Below, piece after piece: positions 1-6,499 of a DNA stretch of 10,085 nucleotides. Source of the DNA: DAOTZU01 sp034433995. GTDB taxonomy: Bacteria; Chloroflexota; Anaerolineae; UBA1429. Location of the stretch: the NCBI GenBank assembly GCA_034433995.1, contig DAOTZU010000289.1, positions 1 through 10,085 of the forward strand, read 5' to 3'. Positions within the stretch are counted from its first letter, which is position 1. Each line of letters opens with the position of its first letter. Both the position numbers and the translations under genes were made by a program. The notes under the pieces are model-generated. The model made no database searches. It saw nothing but the letters and a program-made list of their open reading frames with translations, and was not told the DNA's origin.

Positions 1-1709
1 CATTCCCAGGGTCGATCGGGCAAGAGGCCGATCTGGATGGCCTTCTCCAGGTCAATATACTTGCCAAAGGCCCCGCCGATGTAAAAGCGCTCCACATCCT
101 CCAAACGCAGGCCGACGCTTTGGGCCAAGACCGACATGCCGGCGTAAATGGCCCCTTTGGCCCGCAGGAGGTTCTGGATATCCGCCTCGGTGAGGACGAT
201 ATCGCGTGCCTGGGTGGCCGTCTCCTTGGCCCAAGCGACGACGTATTCAGCGCCGCTCTCTCCTGGGCGAATGCGCGGCGTGGCAAGGTTCCGGTTCAGG
301 TGCCCGCTTTTGTCCATCACTCCGGTGATAAACATCTCGCCCAAAAGAGAGATCATCCCCGAACCACAGATGCCCCTGGGTGGGGCGTTGCCGATGGTGC
401 GATAGGTCGGCTCGGCCGTCTGCGGGGCGATCCACACCTCCTCGATGGCGCCCTCGGCGGCGCGCATGCCGCAGGCCACGCCGGCGCCCTCAAAGGCCGG
501 GCCCGCCGAGCAGGCACAGGAGATGAGCCAATCGGCATTGCCCAGGACGATCTCGCCGTTGGTGCCCACGTCAATGAATAGGCTGACCACGTCACCCTCG
601 GCCAGGCGAGCGCGCAGCACTCCCGCGGTGATATCGCCGCCCACATAGGCCCCCACGCCGGGCAGGCAATCCACCGTCGCCTCGGGATGGATGTGCAGCC
701 CCAGCTCGCCGGCCCGCACAGGCAAGGGATGGTTTACCGTGGGGATATACGGCTCCAGGCGGATGGCCTGAGGATCCAACCCCAAGAAAAGGTGGATCAT
801 GGTGGGATTGCCGGCCACGGTGGCCAGATAGATCTCTTCCGGCCGGCGCCCTTGCCGCGCCAGGATTTCCTCCAAGAGGCCGTTCAAGGTCTGGAGCACC
901 AACTTTTGTAGATGGGCCAGGCCGCCTTTGCGTCGGGCGTAGATGATGCGCGAGATGATATCCTCGCCGCAGGCAATCTGCGCATTGTAGGCCGAGGCGT
1001 GATCCACGAGCTGGCCGGAACGCAGGTCGGCCAGATAGACCACGTTCGTCGTCGTGCCGATGTCTATCGCCACGCCCAGGGTTTGGGCGGTGGCATCGCC
1101 GGGGACCAAGTCCAGCAAACGCGGGCGGCCCTCCGGGTTATCCCAAGTGCCCCGTTCCACCACAGCCGTCACCTGCCAATTGGCCTGGCGCAGAGCCTGC
1201 GCCAGCTTGCGCATGACGGGTAAGTTGGCGGTCAACCCACGGATGCCATATTGCCGGGCCAGTTCGCGGGCCAGGCGGTCGAAATCGTTGGTATTATCGC
1301 TCAGGCTGGGCGGGGGGATGTGTAGGGCGTATTTCTCCACCCAAGGAGCGCGGGCATGGTCGCAAAGCACCACCTCTGGGGCCAGCCGCTCGGCGGCGGA
1401 AGGGCCCTTCGGTAGAGGCAGTGGGGCCCGCTCGGTGGGCAATTCTACCACCAAGTCGCCCTCGATAAAGGTTTGGCAGGCGAGGGCATATCCCTGGGCG
1501 ATGTCCTCCGTGGTGAGCCGCGCGGTGGAACGGCGCCGGACCGCCCCCTCCACCACCCGCACGCGGCAACGCCCGCAGCGTCCCTGGCCGCCGCAGGGAA
1601 GGGAGATGGGCGTCCCCGCCGCGGCCAGGGCATCGCTGAGCAAAGTGCCTTTATCCGCCTCGATCACATGGTGATCGGGAAAAAGGACGATCCGACAACG
1701 GTCCGTGAT
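1..1709 (-). CDS. acsV: Reductive activator of corrinoid iron-sulfur protein (RACo/AcsV type), 3' end cut by window edge
   Basis: ATP-dependent activator that returns the corrinoid of AcsC/AcsD from inactive Co(II) to Co(I), passing electrons through a 2Fe-2S cluster; cytoplasmic. The visible 569 residues open with a plant-type ferredoxin domain with C39, C45, C48 (CGGQGRCGRC) and C78 (LAC), the spacing expected for a 2Fe-2S site. After a linker and middle region comes an ASKHA ATPase-like domain with two glycine-rich phosphate motifs, DIGTTT at residue 216 and DVGTNGE at residue 380, as in RACo (DUF4445 C-terminal domain). The C. hydrogenoformans protein has about 630 residues, so some 60 are missing beyond position 1. 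The gene starts 66 nt after acsC and is the last visible gene of the operon. No ATG, GTG or TTG lies in frame between the upstream stop and the ferredoxin fold. The AAGGAG at 1716-1721 points to an ATC codon at 1707-1709. Family assignment is firm; the start is uncertain. Confidence 0.9.
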   Translation of the reverse strand, partial: MTDRCRIVLFPDHHVIEADKGTLLSDALAAAGTPISLPCGGQGRCGRCRVRVVEGAVRRRSTARLTTEDIAQGYALACQTFIEGDLVVELPTERAPLPLPKGPSAAERLAPEVVLCDHARAPWVEKYALHIPPPSLSDNTNDFDRLARELARQYGIRGLTANLPVMRKLAQALRQANWQVTAVVERGTWDNPEGRPRLLDLVPGDATAQTLGVAIDIGTTTNVVYLADLRSGQLVDHASAYNAQIACGEDIISRIIYARRKGGLAHLQKLVLQTLNGLLEEILARQGRRPEEIYLATVAGNPTMIHLFLGLDPQAIRLEPYIPTVNHPLPVRAGELGLHIHPEATVDCLPGVGAYVGGDITAGVLRARLAEGDVVSLFIDVGTNGEIVLGNADWLISCACSAGPAFEGAGVACGMRAAEGAIEEVWIAPQTAEPTYRTIGNAPPRGICGSGMISLLGEMFITGVMDKSGHLNRNLATPRIRPGESGAEYVVAWAKETATQARDIVLTEADIQNLLRAKGAIYAGMSVLAQSVGLRLEDVERFYIGGAFGKYIDLEKAIQIGLLPDRPWE

Positions 1710-1721
1710 GGGATGCTCCTT
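1707..1721 (-). promoter_or_regulatory. Ribosome binding site that points to a non-standard ATC start of acsV
   Basis: AAGGAG at 1716-1721 is followed by six bases (CATCCC) and then ATC, in frame with the ferredoxin domain. The next in-frame codon is ACG (1704-1706). The first ordinary start, GTG at 1665-1667, has no Shine-Dalgarno sequence and would remove the first beta strand of the ferredoxin fold. An in-frame TAG lies just upstream of the RBS, so no earlier start exists. Either translation starts at AUC (or ACG), or the base is an assembly error for ATG. Confidence 0.55.
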
Positions 1722-1775
1722 ACGCTAGCGCACATCCTCGTCCACGAGGGGCGAGGCTACGGTTGGCGCGCTGGA

Positions 1776-3125
1776 TCAGTTTGGCGACCACTGCTTCAGG
1801 AAGGCGGGGATGTTCATCGCCTCCCGCGGGCCCACCAATACCTGCCATCCTGGCAGCGCCTCCTCCAACTCGCCGGAAAGGCCAGAGACCAGGCCTGGGA
1901 TGACGATCTTTTTGTGGCCCACCTTCTCCAACACCCCCATGGTGTTGACGGCCTTGGCGATGCGCTCGGCGTCGAACTTGCCCGCCGCCCAGGCCGTGAG
2001 CACCGACATCCCTTCGGCGTCGGCGATGAGCAGCCACGAGGGGATGCCGCTGGCCTCCACCTCGCTGGCCACGCTAAAGTAGGTGAGGGAGAAATTCGTG
2101 GTGACCAGCAAAGGCGATTGTGGCGTGGGCTTGCCGATCTCGTACAGGCCGGGGCTCACCTGGATGGGTTTCTGTGGATCGGTGTAGATGTTCTGCCGCA
2201 AAGTCAGCAAAGGATAAAACGAAGCGGGATCGAAATGATCCAGCACGATGAACCCGGCGTATTTGGCCACAAACTGGGCGGCCAAGAGCGCCTCCTCGTC
2301 GGCATCCTGGGCGCCCTCGCCGGGGAAGACGATGATGGGATAGCCCACAGCGCGGACGTTCTTTTTGATGGCCAATCGCCGCAGTTGCGTCAAGATAGCC
2401 AACGAATCCGCCCAGCCGCGCACGCCCGGATCGAGGACCAGGTCTTGGGCGCCTTGGCCGGCGATCTTTTCGCTGAGCTGGGCCAGGGCGTTGATGTCCC
2501 CATCGCCGCGCACGGCGAGGGAGGCGCCGTACTTTTGCGCCAAGGCGGCCATCGTCTCCCAATTCTGGGCGGTGGCGGCATAGAGCAAGGGCGCCTTGCC
2601 CTGGGCGGCCTTGAGGCCGGCCTCCAGGATGGCGGGGTTCTCGCCCATGAGGATCACCGGCAGGCCCAGGGCGATTGCTTGCCTCACCCGCTCGGCCAAG
2701 ACGGCGGCATCGCCCCCCTTGTTCTGGATGGCCACGCCATCGGCGCCCAAGGAGATGCCCACGCGTTCCACGCGATAGCGGGCGATCTCTTCAAGTTTTT
2801 TCTGAGCGGCCTCGGCCGGCTCGTCATCACCCAGGCGGAAGAAAAAGCCCGGTTGATGGTAAAAGGTCTTTTCATGGCGAAAGAGCACCGTCTCATTGCC
2901 CACCTCCACCTTGCGGGTATCGGTGCCCACGGTGATCAGGCGGATGGGGGGCGCAGAGGCGGCATCCAACGCCGCCTTGGCCTCCTCCGAGACGTAAGGG
3001 CAGGCGGAGAGTTCCACCTGGCGGGCGGCCAACTTCATGGCAAAGGCCAGGCAGGTGGGAAAGCCACATTCCTTGCAGTTGGTCTTGGGCAAAAGTTTAT
3101 AGATCGCTAGACCCGAAAGTCCCAT
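1776..3125 (-). CDS. acsC: Corrinoid iron-sulfur protein, large (gamma) subunit
   Basis: Large subunit of the CFeSP, which carries the methyl group from methyltetrahydrofolate to the A-cluster of ACS. Numbered from the chosen start, the N-terminal domain has C17, C20, C25 and C42 (CKECGFPTC then SACP), the C-x2-C-x4-C-x16-C ligands of the 4Fe-4S cluster that reduces the cobalt. A TIM-barrel-like middle follows, and the C-terminal part corresponds to the corrinoid-binding region of the family. Length is 449 residues, close to the roughly 446 of the Moorella protein. A GTG at 3132-3134 in the same frame could add three residues, but its G is the last base of the AAGGAG. The ATG at 3123-3125, eight bases further on, gives MGLSGLAIYKLLPKTNC, which matches the usual family N-terminus. 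It lies between acsD (43 nt gap) and acsV. Identification is firm. Confidence 0.96.
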   Translation of the reverse strand: MGLSGLAIYKLLPKTNCKECGFPTCLAFAMKLAARQVELSACPYVSEEAKAALDAASAPPIRLITVGTDTRKVEVGNETVLFRHEKTFYHQPGFFFRLGDDEPAEAAQKKLEEIARYRVERVGISLGADGVAIQNKGGDAAVLAERVRQAIALGLPVILMGENPAILEAGLKAAQGKAPLLYAATAQNWETMAALAQKYGASLAVRGDGDINALAQLSEKIAGQGAQDLVLDPGVRGWADSLAILTQLRRLAIKKNVRAVGYPIIVFPGEGAQDADEEALLAAQFVAKYAGFIVLDHFDPASFYPLLTLRQNIYTDPQKPIQVSPGLYEIGKPTPQSPLLVTTNFSLTYFSVASEVEASGIPSWLLIADAEGMSVLTAWAAGKFDAERIAKAVNTMGVLEKVGHKKIVIPGLVSGLSGELEEALPGWQVLVGPREAMNIPAFLKQWSPN

Positions 3126-3139
3126 GCTGTCCACTCCTT
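3123..3139 (-). promoter_or_regulatory. Ribosome binding site deciding the acsC start
   Basis: AAGGAG at 3134-3139 overlaps the GTG at 3132-3134, which therefore cannot be its start. The ATG at 3123-3125 lies eight bases downstream, a normal spacing. Confidence 0.75.
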
Positions 3140-3168
3140 TTTTGGAAAACAGTTTACCAGGCGAGGGC

Positions 3169-4143
3169 TTAGCGCGCGCCGTCCATGAGCTTGGCGATCA
3201 CCCGTTTGATGGTGCCAATAGCCTGAGGATGGCGTGCCACGATGATGTTGGCGCCTGCCTCCAAAAGGGCCGTGGCGGTCATGGTCTCCCACAGGCGGCT
3301 GCGGCGTTCCCAATCGCCCCATTCGGCCGGCACTCCCTCGTTGGTGCGGGTCTCCTTGGCGCGCCAGGCCTCATAGCCGGCGGTGACGATCATGGGTAGT
3401 TGCAAGGTGGTATCGCCGGTGAGGGCGGCCAGCTTCAGACGCTCGATGACGGAATAGGTATACTCCAGACCGTAGCCCAAGGCGCCGGTGGTGGGGTCCA
3501 TCAGGATACGGTCCAGTTCCAGGCGCATATCGCTGATGAGAATGTTGAGCTGCTTGGCCAGGTTGACGTCGATGGGGCTGCGGGCGATGACCAGATGGTT
3601 GTTGGCCAGCGCTGCCGCCACGATGGTGCGATAGTTCTTGTCCTCGCAGTTACCCAGGGCCAGCCGCTCGCCGGCGGCCTCCTCGGCCACAGCCACCAAC
3701 ACCTCGTTATCTTTTTCCGCCTGGCCCGGCCCGTAAACGATCAGGGGCAGGGTTGTCGCCTGGAGCACCCGGCGCACCGTGGCGCGGGCGTCCTTGGCCG
3801 TGGTGTTGCCCCGCTCCGGATGGGCGCTATCCAGCGAGAGGGCGATGAGGTCCGCGCCCAATTCCTCGGCCTTTTTGGCCCAGGCGGCCACATCCTTCAC
3901 CACCGGACCCCAGGCCTGAGGCAGGATGGGTGACCACTCCTTGGGTTCCTGGTCTAGGATCTCCACGGCCACCACAGGCCGATGGGGGATTGCGCCCTCA
4001 AAATGCAGGAACGGTAACGTCGTTTCACCGCCGACGGTGACGGTGGTGCCCCGGGTGCCGCCTTGGGCGGCCGTGGCGCCCAAGGTCACCTCGCGCACCC
4101 GACCGGTCCACGTTTCTTTGGGGATTGCGATCGTCTCAACCAT
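3169..4143 (-). CDS. acsD: Corrinoid iron-sulfur protein, small (beta/delta) subunit
   Basis: Small subunit of the CFeSP heterodimer. In the known structures it is a TIM barrel that covers the corrinoid held by AcsC and takes part in docking the methyltransferase. The 324-residue protein has the family's usual length (about 320) and no cysteine cluster, as expected, since the iron-sulfur cluster is in AcsC. Typical segments are ADLIALSLDSAHPE near residues 95-110, DPTTGALGYGLEYTYSVIER near 215-235, and the conserved KETRTNEG stretch near residue 265. It ends in TAA. The start ATG has AAGGAG only four bases upstream. It follows acsB with a 51 nt gap that holds a strong hairpin and precedes acsC by 43 nt. 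The order D before C puts the two CFeSP subunits side by side. Identification is firm. Confidence 0.96.
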   Translation of the reverse strand: MVETIAIPKETWTGRVREVTLGATAAQGGTRGTTVTVGGETTLPFLHFEGAIPHRPVVAVEILDQEPKEWSPILPQAWGPVVKDVAAWAKKAEELGADLIALSLDSAHPERGNTTAKDARATVRRVLQATTLPLIVYGPGQAEKDNEVLVAVAEEAAGERLALGNCEDKNYRTIVAAALANNHLVIARSPIDVNLAKQLNILISDMRLELDRILMDPTTGALGYGLEYTYSVIERLKLAALTGDTTLQLPMIVTAGYEAWRAKETRTNEGVPAEWGDWERRSRLWETMTATALLEAGANIIVARHPQAIGTIKRVIAKLMDGAR

Positions 4144-4147
4144 TGAG

Positions 4148-4160
4148 CTCCTTTCGAGGA
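4148..4160 (-). promoter_or_regulatory. acsD ribosome binding site within a possible small hairpin
   Basis: AAGGAG (4148-4153) precedes the acsD ATG (4141-4143) by only four bases. Read on the minus strand, TCCT (4157-4160), loop CGAA and AGGA (4149-4152) can form a four-pair stem that covers most of the Shine-Dalgarno sequence. One base separates it from the larger hairpin at 4162-4189, so the two could stack. The site is seen; the occlusion is inferred. Confidence 0.45.
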
Positions 4161-4161
4161 T

Positions 4162-4189
4162 GGCCCTCCAAGGGGTGCCTTGGAGGGCC
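4162..4189 (-). repeat. Perfect 12-bp inverted repeat (hairpin) between acsB and acsD
   Basis: GGCCCTCCAAGG and its exact reverse complement CCTTGGAGGGCC flank a four-base loop. The stem lies five bases after the acsB stop and upstream of the acsD ribosome binding site. No run of T follows on the minus strand (ATCCTCG follows), so it is not a standard intrinsic terminator. A role in mRNA processing or stability, or partial attenuation that sets the ratio of ACS to CFeSP, is plausible but inferred. Confidence 0.8.
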
Positions 4190-4194
4190 GAAAA

Positions 4195-6477
4195 TTACAT
4201 AATAGGTTCCATGGTGAGGGCGGGATGGCCGTGCTCCTCCAGATAGGCCAACAATTCCTCCACCGTGGTGGCGGTGCGCTCGTCGGCGATCTTGTCCAGA
4301 AGGTCAGGATCACCCTCGCGCTCACAGACGGCTTTCAGCTCCTCGGCCATGGTCTCTTTGAGAATGCTGGACATCCACACCACCCGCTTAAAGCCGCCAT
4401 CGGCGGAGAGGAACTTGCGGCTGAGGAGGTAATACTTGCCCACGCCCATCATGCCGGGCGTCTGCAGGCCGCCGCCGGCCACGCCGGCCAGGGTGGAGAA
4501 GGTCATCCCGGCGGGGGTCATGCTGGGATCCTCGCGGGAGACGACCATGACGCCGTTGGCCTCAGGGATGACGATGGCGATACACTCAAAGCAGCCGCAG
4601 GCCGTCATGGGGTCTTGCATGATGGAGTACATGGAGACCCGCTCCACGGTTTGGTGCGAGTTCTGATAGACGAACTCGTTGGTCCCCTGCCAGACGCCGT
4701 AGCGCGGATCGAGGCAGATCCCCTTCTTGATGGGCTGGTTGGGGCCGGTGGGGTTGATCTGGTGGGAGGCCTTGCAATCCAACCAGTTGTAGGCGCCGCA
4801 AAGACCCAAGCGCTCCGGCGAGATGACGCAGACGTGGTTGGGGGCAAAGCTCTGGCAGAGGGTGCAGCTGTAGAACTCTTCCACCGATTCATCCACCATG
4901 CCGGCCAGGCGGATGTTCCGCGCCTGGTAGGCCTCCCGGGCCTTTTGCAGCCAGGCCTCAAAGGCGGCGGGCTCGGTGTAGAGGGTCACCTGCACCTTAT
5001 CCACGATGGAGCCAAAATCGGCGTGGAAGCGAGCGTAAAGGATATCGCCCAGGTGTCTGAGCTGGAAGCCTTTCTCCACGGCCGCCTTGCTGAAGCGGAT
5101 CCAGGTGATGTCGCGCTGGCCGATGTGCTGGATGCCCGAGGCACCGTTGATGAAATAGTGGATCTGGCGCTCCAACACCGGCTCGAAATCTTCCTGCATC
5201 TTGCGGCCGGCCACCTCCACCACGATGCCCAGGTTCATGGCCCCGCCCACGGGGACGTTTTCAAAGCCGGGGCCCACCACGGTGATCTTGCCGTCCTCGA
5301 CGGCATCGAAATCGGACATTTTCAAATACTCGAAAGCGCGAGCATCGCGGCCGCCGAACTCTACCCGCATATCTGCCCGGCGCACCCGCTCGCCCTCGAA
5401 GGCGCTGCCGTAGGGCACGGGGATGGGCACCTCGGTGATTTTGACCTTGACGCCGCGCACCTCGATGCAGCGCTGCACCAGCCGGCGGGCCTTCTCCGTG
5501 TCGTTCTCGCCCTCGATATCGTCAAAGGGCATGCTGATGACGTGCTCGTACTGGGTGATGCCGGTGGGCAGGATCTGGGGAATGACGGTATCGGCGATGG
5601 TGGGGAAGCCATAGTTGATGGCCCCCGCCGCCGCGGCGTATTTCAGGTCGTCCACCTCGCCCAAGGCCAGGACGAAGGCAAAGACGCGGTATTTGTTATA
5701 GAGCAGAATCTCCCGCGCCCGGCCGCCGGAGAGGCCGCCGAAGGTCAACGCCGAACGGGTGGCAAAGCCGAGGGCATAGATGGCCGAGATGGTGTCGGTG
5801 CCAAAGGGTACGATGTAGGTATCGTAGCCCATCTCCACGCCCTCTTCCTGGAGCTGGTGGATGATGCTGCGCCCGTTGACGTTACCGGAAAGAAAGACCA
5901 GGATATTGCGTTTCTGCAGTTCACGGACGATAGCCACCGCGGCCTCGTTGCTTTTGGCCGCGCCGACGATGGCGGCAAAGCCGGGCATACGGCCATCCAC
6001 CAATTGAATGCCCCAAGCCCGGAGCTGGATATCGTCGATGGGGCCGTTAGCATAGCCCCCCTCCTCGCCCTGGCCGTTGGCATCGGGGCTGGTGAAGCTG
6101 GTACCGGTGAGTTTGAGGCCGGGGATGCGCTCCGGCTGCTCGCCCCGGGCGAAGCGGATGCCCTCGATGGTCTCCATGGCCAAGAGGGTGGCCGTGCCGC
6201 AATCCAACGTCTCGCCCAAGTAGGGCAGCCAGACGCTATCGCCGGGCACGGGATGGAGCAGCTTTTTGGCCAATTCCACCACGGGCACAAGGTCGCCCAG
6301 AGTCTTGACCTCGATGCCGGTGAACCCCAAGATGACCGGCAGGTAGTAGGCGGTATTGATAAAGGCCACGGGTTTATCTGGCCCCAGCTCCCGGAGGGCG
6401 TCCTGGAGCATCATCTCGGCCTCGTGGACGATCATGTTGGCGCCGCGAATGGCTGCCTTGGCAATGTAACGCGACAT
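4195..6477 (-). CDS. acsB: Acetyl-CoA synthase (ACS, alpha subunit of CODH/ACS)
   Basis: Makes acetyl-CoA from the CFeSP methyl group, CO and CoA at the nickel-containing A-cluster. All cluster ligands are visible: C538, C541, C550 and C560 (CTLCQSF...HVC...GLCGA) for the 4Fe-4S part, with C541 also expected to bridge to the proximal nickel, and C627-G628-C629 (ACGCFEC) for the two nickel ions. Each lies exactly 32 residues after its Moorella counterpart (506/509/518/528/595/597), and the conserved Phe near the cluster (F544 for F512) fits the same offset. At 760 residues, against 729 in Moorella, it keeps the bacterial N-terminal domain that docks on CODH and forms the CO channel, so a bifunctional complex with AcsA is expected. 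GGAG lies nine bases before the ATG. The gene is 22 nt after acsA and 51 nt before acsD. Identification is firm. Confidence 0.97.
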   Translation of the reverse strand: MSRYIAKAAIRGANMIVHEAEMMLQDALRELGPDKPVAFINTAYYLPVILGFTGIEVKTLGDLVPVVELAKKLLHPVPGDSVWLPYLGETLDCGTATLLAMETIEGIRFARGEQPERIPGLKLTGTSFTSPDANGQGEEGGYANGPIDDIQLRAWGIQLVDGRMPGFAAIVGAAKSNEAAVAIVRELQKRNILVFLSGNVNGRSIIHQLQEEGVEMGYDTYIVPFGTDTISAIYALGFATRSALTFGGLSGGRAREILLYNKYRVFAFVLALGEVDDLKYAAAAGAINYGFPTIADTVIPQILPTGITQYEHVISMPFDDIEGENDTEKARRLVQRCIEVRGVKVKITEVPIPVPYGSAFEGERVRRADMRVEFGGRDARAFEYLKMSDFDAVEDGKITVVGPGFENVPVGGAMNLGIVVEVAGRKMQEDFEPVLERQIHYFINGASGIQHIGQRDITWIRFSKAAVEKGFQLRHLGDILYARFHADFGSIVDKVQVTLYTEPAAFEAWLQKAREAYQARNIRLAGMVDESVEEFYSCTLCQSFAPNHVCVISPERLGLCGAYNWLDCKASHQINPTGPNQPIKKGICLDPRYGVWQGTNEFVYQNSHQTVERVSMYSIMQDPMTACGCFECIAIVIPEANGVMVVSREDPSMTPAGMTFSTLAGVAGGGLQTPGMMGVGKYYLLSRKFLSADGGFKRVVWMSSILKETMAEELKAVCEREGDPDLLDKIADERTATTVEELLAYLEEHGHPALTMEPIM

Positions 6478-6499
6478 AATCCATCTCTCCTAGTCTGCT

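Noticed and set aside
1638..1734. Short frame from an ATG in the acsC-acsV gap (ATG at 1732-1734) as the true acsV start with a frameshift
   Set aside because: It is out of frame with the ferredoxin domain, ends at a TGA after 23 codons, has no ribosome binding site of its own, and its peptide resembles no AcsV N-terminus.
1736..1749. Small hairpin CCTCG-TCCA-CGAGG in the gap between acsC and acsV
   Set aside because: Only five pairs and no T-run. Too weak to call a terminator, and such stems are common at this GC content.
3126..3134. GTG start of acsC giving three extra residues
   Set aside because: The GTG overlaps the Shine-Dalgarno sequence. The ATG at 3123-3125 has proper spacing and fits the family N-terminus.
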